Below, piece by piece: positions 25,305 to 33,355 of a stretch of 64,000 nucleotides of DNA. The position numbers and the translations under genes are program-made. The stretch spans positions 1-64,000 of the forward strand of contig NZ_JAYGHR010000075.1 of assembly GCF_034932365.1 (NCBI RefSeq), written 5' to 3'. Position 1 is the stretch's first letter. Each line of letters starts with the position of its first letter. The notes under the pieces are model-generated. The model was not told the DNA's origin, searched no databases, and saw only the letters and a program-made list of their open reading frames with translations. The stretch is from Capilliphycus robustus (GTDB taxonomy: Bacteria > Cyanobacteriota > Cyanobacteriia > Cyanobacteriales > Microcoleaceae).

Positions 25305-28232
25305 ATGCCTCGAACCAGTTACGGCCCGCAGACCCAAAAACGCACGAAACAGCTACTCGCTGCTTTGTTGGACTATGCAAACGATGAGTTAGAAGCTGAT
25401 GAAATCGCCCTAGAACGCCTGCAACGAGAGATTAAAATAGATTGGAAGAATGACCGACAATTAATCGTACAAACGAAGCTGCGGTTTCTAGAAGCGTTAA
25501 TGAAACTAACAGGAAATGCGCTAACAATTCCTCAAATTAAAGAAGCGTTAAACCGTTTGATGGATTTTTTAGAGATTTTAGACGATCATCGTCCCGTGCG
25601 GCGAGGGTCAGAAATTTGGCATTTTACCTTAAAATTTTGGCATAAACGACGCGATCGCACTGCTATTTTACAACAGTTTGATTCCGAATGGCAAGAGCGC
25701 CGTCCACAAACATCTAAACAAGTTTCTCAGAGTTGTGAATCTCCCGAAAATCCAGATTATTCTCATCAGTCTTTACCGCCTCAACCCCTTAAAAATAAAG
25801 CCGATAATCTATGGTGGAAATGGTGTCAAGACAGTTTACAGACGCAACAAATTCAACGTTTAACAACGAATCCTTTAACCGTTAGTGATGGGGTGACGTT
25901 TGAAGTTCAAGAAGTTTATGTTCCGCTTGGGTTAATCGAATGTAAATTTCAACCTGAGTTACAAACTGAACAGGATTGGGAACTGAATGATGGGGAAAAT
26001 ACAGACTCAGAAACTGTAATTGATCCTGAGCTATTTTTGCAACAATTACTCACCGCAGAAATCCCGCAACGTATTGGGATTATTGGAGAACCGGGTTCAG
26101 GAAAAACGACATTATTACAAAATATCGCTAATAAATTATTAGAGCATCAATTCTTCCCGATTTGGATTTCTCTGGCTGATTTACAAGGGGAAACCCTTGA
26201 ACAATATCTACTCCAAAACTGGCTAAGAACAGTAACCTGCCAAATTATTCTGTCACCCGAACTCCAACAACAATTTGCAGAATTATTTCAGCAAGGACGA
26301 GTATGGTTGCTATTAGATGCGATTGATGAAATGGCAATTGAATCGAGTGCAGCTTTAACCTTTATTGCGCGTCAACTGCGGGGCTGGATAGCAAACGCTC
26401 ATGTCATTATTACCTGTAGAATGAACGTTTGGGAGATGGGAAAAAATCCCCTCCAAGATTTTGTTACCTATCGAAATTTAAGCTTTTGTCATTCTCCCTC
26501 TCAATCTGAAAATCAAGTTCAACAATTTATGCAGAAATGGTTTCAAGAACAACCTCAACAGGGTATTTATCTTTACACTGAACTGCAAAAACCCGAACGT
26601 CAGCGCATTGCAGATACTGTCAAAAACCCTTTATGTTTAGCCTTGTTGTGTCGAACTTGGACGGTGATGCAGGGCAATTTACCCAGGACAAAATCCGCTC
26701 TTTATCAACAGTTTATTCAAACACTTTATGAGTGGAAACAAGAAATATTTTCTACAACCCTCGCACAGCGTCAACGATTAAATAAAGTTTTGGCAAAGTT
26801 AGCTTTAAATGCTTTTTCTCAAGTTGAAATGAAGTTTCGCTTGAGTCAATCCTTTGTCGAAACGGTTCTGAATACCGATGAAATTGATTTATTTTCTCTA
26901 GCGTTACAACTGGGTTGGTTGCATTCTGTTGGAATTTCAGCGACAACCGGAGATCGAGTTTATGCGTTTTATCATTCCACGTTTCAAGAATATTTTGCAG
27001 CCCAAGCGATTGAAAATTGGCAGTTTTTTATCAATCAAGATTCTCCTCAACCTCCGATATTTTCATTCCAATGGCGAGAAATTATTTTACTGTGGTTGGG
27101 GCGTTTAGATATTCCGGCTTCAGAAAAAGAAGCGTTTATTCAAGCCTTAGTTAACTTTTCTGAAGATTATGGCAATTTTTATCAATATAGAGCTTATTTT
27201 CTGGCTGCTGTGGGACTCGCTGAATTTCCCGAATTTAGTCAAACTGATAAAATTATTAATCAGTTGATTCATTGGTGTTATGGTGAATTTGATTCAGTTC
27301 AACAAAAGTGGTTAAATTTTCCAACCCCGATTTTAGAACGAGCCAGAACTGCTTTATTTTCAACGAACCGACAACGAGCCGTTTTATTACTCGAAAAATA
27401 TCTACAATCATTGTTTCATCCTCGAATTTGTTGGTTAGTTGCTTATAGTTTAGGTAAAAATTTTGATCCAGATAACAAAGTTGCTGAAAAGACTTTAATT
27501 CAATTATTAGAAACTGCTCCCGATCAAATCACTCAAATGAATGTTAGTTACAGTTTAGGACAAGTAAGTATTCGTCATCCTTTGGCGATTAATACTTTAA
27601 CAGAAATCTTGAATTCTGCTTCTGAAGACACCCTTCGTCGTAAAGTCGCCTATCGACTGGGAAAAATTGATCCGGGAAATACAACAGCAATTCATCTTTT
27701 AATTAATTTAATTCAATCTCCTTTAACTTCTAGAAAAATTAGGTCAAGAGTGATTAAGGATTTGCGTGAAATTGCGCCTGACAATCCTTTTTTACAAAAA
27801 GATTTTGCGATGAATGTTTTGTCTATAAAATTATCTAGAAATCATCCTGTAAACTCCTGTAAATATACAGAAAAAACCAAAATTATTTTAGAACAAAGAC
27901 TAACGACTGCTTCCGAGATGAAACTCAAGCGAAAATATGCAATTTCTCTGATTAAAATACAACTCGGACATCCAGAAGCGATCTCTACTTTGATTGAAAG
28001 TTTACAGATTCCTGGACAAACAATTGGAATATATAAACGCACCATTGAAGTTTTAAAAAAGGGTCTACTTCCAGAACAGCTTTCTCTTGTTGTCACCATC
28101 TTAAAAAACTATGGAATTGCTGTCAATCAAGGCGAACGTTCCGATCAAGCCCTAGAAATTTATAAACTCTTGTGGTATTGTGTTCAACAAATGTCCTATG
28201 CTGATTTTTGTGCCGCTTGGAACTCCGTTTAA
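25305..28232 (+). CDS. NACHT-domain STAND NTPase with HEAT-like repeats
   Basis: About 975 residues from the ATG at 25305 (MPRTSYGP, like related cyanobacterial proteins); an ATG at 25275 would add ten residues. The N-terminal ~85 residues are a conserved helical segment of unknown function. The NACHT module has Walker A GEPGSGKTT near residue 260, Walker B LLLDAIDE near 338 and the winged-helix HSTFQEYFAAQ signature near 555. Beyond about residue 640 there are HEAT/Armadillo-like helical repeats that usually sense the ligand. STAND NTPases oligomerise on recognition and trigger an effector; several bacterial NACHT proteins act against phage. No obvious nuclease or protease effector is fused. 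It is divergent from the tRNA-like element and TROVE operon. Confidence 0.88.
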   Translation: MPRTSYGPQTQKRTKQLLAALLDYANDELEADEIALERLQREIKIDWKNDRQLIVQTKLRFLEALMKLTGNALTIPQIKEALNRLMDFLEILDDHRPVRRGSEIWHFTLKFWHKRRDRTAILQQFDSEWQERRPQTSKQVSQSCESPENPDYSHQSLPPQPLKNKADNLWWKWCQDSLQTQQIQRLTTNPLTVSDGVTFEVQEVYVPLGLIECKFQPELQTEQDWELNDGENTDSETVIDPELFLQQLLTAEIPQRIGIIGEPGSGKTTLLQNIANKLLEHQFFPIWISLADLQGETLEQYLLQNWLRTVTCQIILSPELQQQFAELFQQGRVWLLLDAIDEMAIESSAALTFIARQLRGWIANAHVIITCRMNVWEMGKNPLQDFVTYRNLSFCHSPSQSENQVQQFMQKWFQEQPQQGIYLYTELQKPERQRIADTVKNPLCLALLCRTWTVMQGNLPRTKSALYQQFIQTLYEWKQEIFSTTLAQRQRLNKVLAKLALNAFSQVEMKFRLSQSFVETVLNTDEIDLFSLALQLGWLHSVGISATTGDRVYAFYHSTFQEYFAAQAIENWQFFINQDSPQPPIFSFQWREIILLWLGRLDIPASEKEAFIQALVNFSEDYGNFYQYRAYFLAAVGLAEFPEFSQTDKIINQLIHWCYGEFDSVQQKWLNFPTPILERARTALFSTNRQRAVLLLEKYLQSLFHPRICWLVAYSLGKNFDPDNKVAEKTLIQLLETAPDQITQMNVSYSLGQVSIRHPLAINTLTEILNSASEDTLRRKVAYRLGKIDPGNTTAIHLLINLIQSPLTSRKIRSRVIKDLREIAPDNPFLQKDFAMNVLSIKLSRNHPVNSCKYTEKTKIILEQRLTTASEMKLKRKYAISLIKIQLGHPEAISTLIESLQIPGQTIGIYKRTIEVLKKGLLPEQLSLVVTILKNYGIAVNQGERSDQALEIYKLLWYCVQQMSYADFCAAWNSV

Positions 28233-28259
28233 AATAAAATTTAGGAGAGTGAATAAAAA

Positions 28260-28925
28260 ATGGCAACTTATCTCATAACTGGATCAAATCGAGGAATTGG
28301 TTTAGAATATTGTCGTCAGCTTAAAATGCGAGGTGATGATGTCATTGCGGTTTGTCGTTCCGCTTCTGATGAACTTCAAGCGTTAAACGTGCAAATAGAA
28401 ACCGATATTGATATTACTTCTGAGGCCTCTGTTTCTCAATTGGTTAAAAATTTAGGCAATCGTACAATTGATGTTTTAATTAACAACGCTGGAATCCTCG
28501 AAAGAATCACTCTGGATAACCTGGATTTTGAGAGTATTCGCCAACAATTTGAAGTCAATGCTCTTGGGCCTTTGCGGTTAACTCAGGCGTTACTTCCTCA
28601 CCTCAAAAGCGGCTCAAAAGTTGTAATAATGACCAGCAGAATGGGTTCAATAGAAGATAATACCTCGGGCGGTTCCTACGGTTATCGAATGTCAAAAGTT
28701 GCCCTATCAATGGCGGGAAAATCCCTATCGCATGATTTAAAACCTCGTCAAATTTCCGTTGCTATTTTGCATCCGGGACTGGTCAAAACTCGCATGACAG
28801 GCTTTACTGACTCTGGAATAACCCCCGAAGAATCTGTCAAGGGATTACTGGATCGAATTGATGAATTAAATTTAGAAAATACCGGAACATTTTGGCACTC
28901 AAACGGTGAAATTTTGCCTTGGTAA
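28260..28925 (+). CDS. Short-chain dehydrogenase/reductase
   Basis: 221 residues, a compact classical SDR. The cofactor motif TGSNRGIG is at residues 7-14, NNAG at 75-78, and the catalytic Ser-Tyr-Lys set includes Tyr142 and Lys146 in YRMSK. It should use NAD(P)H to reduce or oxidise a carbonyl/alcohol in the cytoplasm. An AGGAG ribosome site lies about ten bases upstream. It follows the NACHT gene by 27 bp on the same strand, so co-transcription is possible, but the genes are not otherwise linked. The substrate is unknown. Confidence 0.9.
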   Translation: MATYLITGSNRGIGLEYCRQLKMRGDDVIAVCRSASDELQALNVQIETDIDITSEASVSQLVKNLGNRTIDVLINNAGILERITLDNLDFESIRQQFEVNALGPLRLTQALLPHLKSGSKVVIMTSRMGSIEDNTSGGSYGYRMSKVALSMAGKSLSHDLKPRQISVAILHPGLVKTRMTGFTDSGITPEESVKGLLDRIDELNLENTGTFWHSNGEILPW

Positions 28926-29145
28926 TTCATTGAAAATTTAGCCGATAAACTTGAAGACTAGGAAAAATTAGGTCTAGAATCATCAACAAACTCTCTGAGT
29001 CTCAAACCCTTTTTACTGTATTGTACTCAAAATGACAGAGGATTATCTATCTTAGGATAGAAGTAAAATTGCGCCAAATGACTTATCTTGTTTGTGTTAA
29101 TTTTTGAGCTTTGATTGAACTTCTGCTTTAATCAAAATTAAATAG

Positions 29146-30504
29146 ATGAAACATTTTAAGTTATTATGCCGAAAATTTTGGTTCCCCTTAACTCTTTTTA
29201 TTGCTGTAACGGCATTTCTTTTGATTACTCCTATTACTATTGCTCAAACTGAAGATTTTGTGGTTCCCAACCCGGAACAATCTCCAGCTAATTTAGTCAA
29301 TCCAACTCAAGATGGCTTATATTTTGCGGATGTTTTAGTGAGAGGAAGACCTATTTTTCAACTGGGAAGTTTAGCCGAAGTGAGTGCTACAAATCGCGCT
29401 CAAATTATTAACCGCAGAATTACGAGTTTAATCTCTCAAACGGATACTGTTCAACCCGTTACAGTTAATCTCAATCCGAATCAAAATATTGCGACGTTAC
29501 AGGTTAGAAATCGCGTCTTAATGACCGTAACTCAGCAGGATGCTCAAGATTTTGGTTTGGAATTAGAAGCCCTAGCCCAAAGGTGGGCAGATCAACTGAA
29601 TCAAGCCTTTGATAAACGTCCTTTAGCCATTGATGTCGGACAGCGTTTGTATGAAACCATTCGTCAGTTTTTTCGAGATACAATTAGCAATTTACCTGCA
29701 ATTATCGGTGCTTTAATCGTTATTCTGGCAACTTGGGGAGTGGCGAGCGTTGTTCGTTATGCAGCCTTTAAATGGGCGCAAAAAACAGAAGGCGATTCTA
29801 ATACCGAAATCTTAATTGGGCGGTTGAGTTATGGTGCTGTTTGGGTACTGGGAACTGTTGTGGCTTTAGGCGTTTTAGGGTTAGATTTTGCTGCTCTTTT
29901 GGGGGCTTTTGGACTAACCAGTGTGGCGATTGGTTTTAGCCTCAAAGATGTTTTAAGTAACTATATTTCGGGTGTTATTTTACTCGCGGCTCGTCCATTT
30001 AGAATTAACGATCAGGTTGTAATTAAAGACTTTGAAGGAACTATTACTCAAATTCAACTGCGAGGAACGACCCTGAAAACTTATGACGGACGTTTAGTTT
30101 ATATTCCCAATCAAGAAGTTTTCCAAGCCAGTATTATTAATAACACTGCTTCTCCCCGTCGTCGCAGTTCAGTCATCGTGGGAATTGATTATAGTGAAGA
30201 TCTCAGTACAGCGCAGAAAATTATTTTAAATGTTCTCAATAATCTCTCTGAGGTGGAAACAAACCCTGCTCCTGATATTTTAGTGAAAGAATTAGCCCCC
30301 AGTACCGTAAATTTAGAAGTGCGGTTTTGGGTTGATTCTCGACGGGCTGGCTATTTAGCCACAACTTCAAATGTGACTCAAGGGATTAAGGAAGCATTAG
30401 AACAGGCAAATATTGATATGCCAACGGATATTTATACCCTAGTTTTTCGCAATCTACCCAATCAAGTTAATGGCAATGTTACCGCTCAATTGAATCAAGA
30501 ATAA
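29146..30504 (+). CDS. MscS-family mechanosensitive channel
   Basis: 452 residues. A signal peptide or first membrane anchor (residues ~12-33) precedes a ~150-residue periplasmic part. Three hydrophobic segments follow at about 185-205, 225-245 and 250-270. The last leads into the MscS pore-lining and beta-domain sequence, with GFSLKDVLSNYISG and the F-x-I-x-D-x-V motif. The C-terminal cytoplasmic region has the usual alpha/beta part ending with VTQGIKEALEQANIDMP. It would open under membrane tension to release solutes during hypo-osmotic shock. The long periplasmic extension is typical of cyanobacterial members rather than E. coli MscS. Confidence 0.92.
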   Translation: MKHFKLLCRKFWFPLTLFIAVTAFLLITPITIAQTEDFVVPNPEQSPANLVNPTQDGLYFADVLVRGRPIFQLGSLAEVSATNRAQIINRRITSLISQTDTVQPVTVNLNPNQNIATLQVRNRVLMTVTQQDAQDFGLELEALAQRWADQLNQAFDKRPLAIDVGQRLYETIRQFFRDTISNLPAIIGALIVILATWGVASVVRYAAFKWAQKTEGDSNTEILIGRLSYGAVWVLGTVVALGVLGLDFAALLGAFGLTSVAIGFSLKDVLSNYISGVILLAARPFRINDQVVIKDFEGTITQIQLRGTTLKTYDGRLVYIPNQEVFQASIINNTASPRRRSSVIVGIDYSEDLSTAQKIILNVLNNLSEVETNPAPDILVKELAPSTVNLEVRFWVDSRRAGYLATTSNVTQGIKEALEQANIDMPTDIYTLVFRNLPNQVNGNVTAQLNQE

Positions 30505-30545
30505 AGAAGGAAAAAGGCAAGAGGCATGAGTGAGGTGGTGAGAGC

Positions 30546-30617
30546 TTATACTGCGGTTAATTGTTCGAGTTTGGCTTGAGCATCTGTCTGAGAAGGTGCC
30601 GCATCTTGTACGAGCGC
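30546..30617 (-). pseudogene. Probable C-terminal gene scrap
   Basis: In the 30505-30818 gap, one minus-strand frame reads DAAPSQTDAQAKLEQLTAV and then a stop at 30546, preceded by only a few codons before an upstream in-frame TGA. The composition looks protein-like rather than random, suggesting the tail of a lost gene. No start, no ribosome site and no family could be assigned. The rest of the gap holds nothing I can name. Confidence 0.3.
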
Positions 30618-30818
30618 TCACATTTCACCCTGACATTCGACAAGTTACCCACCCTGTGAAGAACTTGAGTCAAAAGGTTCATGTCAAATCAACTTAATTT
30701 GTATTAGTAAAACTTATCTTTAAGTCTGAGAAGTTTTCTGAAAATTGCTACAACAATATACGGCCAAAATTTAGGAGTTGTATTACAATGTAGGCAAAAA
30801 TCTGCTCCTTAGATAACC

Positions 30819-31238
30819 ATGACTCAGTTTAAATTCTTGATCACCGCTATTTCAACGGTTTCCATCGCTGGCAGCATCATTTTAGGTTCAACTTCTGCGG
30901 AAGCTTGCTTATATAATAAGTTAAAATCCGGGTCTAGCAGCTTCAATTCAACGGATAAAGTCGCTTTCAATTGGAAGAACTTATTGACTTCCAAAGAAAT
31001 CGCAAAGGCGGCTGGAATTGCTGCTGCTACTGGAACTGCGGGTTTTTTGGCACTCGGTTTATTTTATTACCGTCGTCGTGACGCGAAATTAGCTAGCCGG
31101 TCTTTTGAGAGTTTTGCTGAAGTCAGTGATCCGGTTAAATTGCATCCAGAAGCCCCTAGCAGCGAACTAGAGATTCAAGATGATGCAACAATTTCTGGCG
31201 CAGAATCTTCTCAGAAAGAAGTCGTTTTGATGAAATAA
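30819..31238 (+). CDS. Small exported or membrane protein
   Basis: 139 residues. A signal peptide (residues ~1-29, ending SAEA) is followed by a polar segment and a second hydrophobic helix at about 65-85 (AGIAAATGTAGFLALGLFYY) with basic YRRRD after it. The topology is therefore a short lumenal/periplasmic loop and a cytoplasmic acidic tail. A single cysteine sits at the signal-peptide junction (EACLYN); this is not a clean lipobox. No family is recognised. The gene stands alone between the MscS gene and the first PEP-CTERM gene. Confidence 0.65.
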   Translation: MTQFKFLITAISTVSIAGSIILGSTSAEACLYNKLKSGSSSFNSTDKVAFNWKNLLTSKEIAKAAGIAAATGTAGFLALGLFYYRRRDAKLASRSFESFAEVSDPVKLHPEAPSSELEIQDDATISGAESSQKEVVLMK

Positions 31239-31450
31239 CTCAAACATTTTACCAACTTATTTGTCCGATATCATTTCGTTAAGTTAATGGGAAATGTTCA
31301 GCTCAAATGTCCTTTGAAACTGTTAAGTAAAGTTTATCTTAGATTGAAGAATTTCCCATTTTTTGAAGCTTGATTTTGCCATTAGCTCTCTGTTAAGGTA
31401 AAGATCTTAACTCCTGATTAAGGGTTTGATGAGTGAATGCTACTTATATT

Positions 31451-31487
31451 AAGGGGTGCAACGTTTTTGAAGAGGCACCCCTTTTTC
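31451..31487 (+). terminator. Strong rho-independent-type terminator
   Basis: AAGGGGTGC at 31451-31459 pairs perfectly with GCACCCCTT at 31475-31483 and runs into CTTTTTCTTC. It lies 213 bases beyond the preceding stop codon, so it ends either a long 3' UTR or a separate small RNA in the 31239-31450 region. A second stem, GTTAAG/CTTAAC, is at 31392-31411. From 31488 to 31684 I see only AT-rich promoter-like sequence. Confidence 0.8.
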
Positions 31488-31684
31488 TTCATTCTTGAAT
31501 TGGGTATTGGGCCAATTTAACAATAAGCCGAGTTATATCAAACTGTATATAAAACTTTGGTAAAGTTACCTTTTTGGCAAGCTCTGTAAGAAAAAACTAC
31601 ATATAATTGACCTAGTTCACTCGGTATTTATTCGGTTTTCTACCCGTTCAAGCCCATTTTTTTGATTCAACTCGGGAGATATTT

Positions 31685-32515
31685 ATGAAATCTGTAGGTG
31701 CAGACTGTCAAAATGATCATTCTCAGACCATGACAGGGTGGTTATCATCTGCTGCAATGGCGGCAATCACAGCCTTAGTTGCATTGCCCACTCAGGCGAT
31801 TACTGTTGGACAAGTTAAAACCCAAGTTTTTCCCTATGTACCCCGGGATTATACTGTATTAGATGTGGCAACAGGGAGTTACGTTCCCCTGAATTCCACA
31901 GCAGAACTTACCCTCGATGAATTCTTTCGGTTGCAAGCAGACGAACTCTCGAGCGTTACTTCTAGCGCCCAAACTGCTTCTAACAATGCTTTTGATGTCT
32001 CAAACCCAACGGATGCTTTTGGGGGTATTAGTGAGACAACAACAGTTACTGGGGTTGGTAGTCCCAGTTTTAAGAATGTCATTGATATCGACGGTAGCAT
32101 TAATCTTGATGGGGAGAATAAGTTTACGATCAATGCAGATCGCGGAGAATCAGTCGTTCTCAATATTAGAGGTGATTTAAGGCTCTCTGGCTTTGCAGCG
32201 ATTGAATTAACTGGCGGTGTCAAAGTCGATAACGTACTGATTAATGTTTTAGGGGATGTCTCGCTATTCGGAGATTCTAGTGTATTTGGTACCATCTTAG
32301 CGGTTAACAACGGTTCAAATACAACCATTAATGGGGGGAGAGTCGCAGGCACCCTGATTGCCAGAGATATTTCTCTAGCGAATGCTTCAGTCGATGGAGT
32401 GTACTTTGTTCCCGAACCGTTTACTATCCTGGGAACAGCTACCGCTTTAGGATTTGGAGTTTTGTTTAAGAAAGAATATTCTCAGAAGAATAAGAAGGAG
32501 AAGACTAAAGTCTAA
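31685..32515 (+). CDS. PEP-CTERM sorted exported protein (1)
   Basis: 276 residues. The ATG at 31685 has GGGAG seven bases upstream. A signal peptide sits slightly inward (hydrophobic stretch ~18-38, ending PTQA). The middle is rich in valine, glycine and serine strands with a repeated DGSINLDGE / VFGTILA pattern resembling choice-of-anchor domains. The C-terminus has VPEP, a hydrophobic helix and a basic tail KKEYSQKNKKEK. This tripartite tail marks proteins processed by exosortase/archaeosortase-type enzymes and usually delivered to the exopolysaccharide layer. The exosortase gene is not in this window. The function of the exported domain is unknown. Confidence 0.88.
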   Translation: MKSVGADCQNDHSQTMTGWLSSAAMAAITALVALPTQAITVGQVKTQVFPYVPRDYTVLDVATGSYVPLNSTAELTLDEFFRLQADELSSVTSSAQTASNNAFDVSNPTDAFGGISETTTVTGVGSPSFKNVIDIDGSINLDGENKFTINADRGESVVLNIRGDLRLSGFAAIELTGGVKVDNVLINVLGDVSLFGDSSVFGTILAVNNGSNTTINGGRVAGTLIARDISLANASVDGVYFVPEPFTILGTATALGFGVLFKKEYSQKNKKEKTKV

Positions 32516-32543
32516 AGAATGAACACAACAAAACCAGTCCCTG

Positions 32544-32592
32544 AAAATAGACTATATACTGATTACCTGATTAGTACCTAGTCTATTTTTTT
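32544..32592 (+). terminator. Terminator after PEP-CTERM gene 1
   Basis: AAAATAGACTA (32544-32554) pairs perfectly with TAGTCTATTTT (32579-32589) and ends in a T run, 29 bases past the stop codon. This is a classic intrinsic terminator for the PEP-CTERM gene. Confidence 0.85.
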
Positions 32593-32662
32593 ACCTGATT
32601 TTATAAAATAATATTATAGTAACCTACACAACAATAACAGCATCCTAACTTGTTCTCTCAGT

Positions 32663-33000
32663 GACTTCCTCTTTTTGGACAATAGACCCAGAGTTACACT
32701 AATGATGATCATTTAGTTGCATTGCTCTCTGTAAGCTATTTGAGGAAATATGAGGATAACTTGTGGATGCTGTTACCGATTTTTGACGAGACAGATGTTA
32801 ACTTAAACAGCAGTTTTGACCTCCTAGTTTACTGAATTGACTTCCTCGTTATTCAATTTGAAATGGAGTTACATTAAAGAATACTATTAGTTTTAATGTA
32901 TTGCTCCCAAATCACCATTTGAGGAAATATCTGCAACTCAGGTAGGTACTGCTGTGTGAAATGACAGACTTCAGATGAAACAGTGTGTTTGACCTCCTAA
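32663..33000 (+). ncRNA. Tandemly duplicated structured RNA candidate
   Basis: Two diverged copies of a ~165-base element start at 32663 and 32839. Shared blocks appear in the same order: GACTTCCTC, GAGTTACA, GCTC, TTTGAGGAAATAT, a GACAGA-containing loop and TTTGACCTCCTA. TTCCTC can pair with GAGGAA in both. The inner stem is ACTAA/TTAGT in copy A and ATTAAA/TTTAAT in copy B, a compensatory C-G to T-A change that supports real RNA structure. GAGG could instead pair with the 3' CCTC, giving alternative folds. No gene follows on the plus strand before the psaB 3' end, so a small RNA is more likely than a cis riboswitch. The strand is inferred. The rest of 32593-33293 holds nothing obvious. Confidence 0.45.
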
Positions 33001-33293
33001 TTTCAATTTAATTGGCGATGATCAACTTTTTTATATTAAGTTCTGATGAACCTTTGAAACATCGCTTGTTTATCTGTCAATTGAAGCTTGATTAGCTTCT
33101 ATTAATAATGTAATTCTTTATCCGTTAATCGGCAAGTCAATTCAACTAAAGTTTACAATTCACGGTACATTTACTTTTAAAGATATTAACTTAGGTAAAT
33201 TAGATAATTCTTGTAAATTACTCTTGACAGAACTTACACCCGGACGTGCTGATCCGTGAGTAGCTGAGACGATTGTTAGCGCGACTCCGAACA

Positions 33294-33324
33294 AAAATCC
33301 CCCACCTAATGGCGAGGGATTGAA
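33294..33324 (-). terminator. psaB terminator
   Basis: On the minus strand AATCCC pairs with GGGATT across a short loop, followed by a T run, about 32 bases beyond the psaB stop. It is placed to end the psaA-psaB transcript and faces the plus-strand structured element. Confidence 0.75.
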
Positions 33325-33355
33325 TGTAAATTAAGCAAGTTCAGCTAGAGCTTTA

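Noticed and set aside
32663..33000. Known tandem riboswitch such as glycine
   Set aside because: The conserved blocks do not match a riboswitch I know, and no gene lies downstream on the plus strand.
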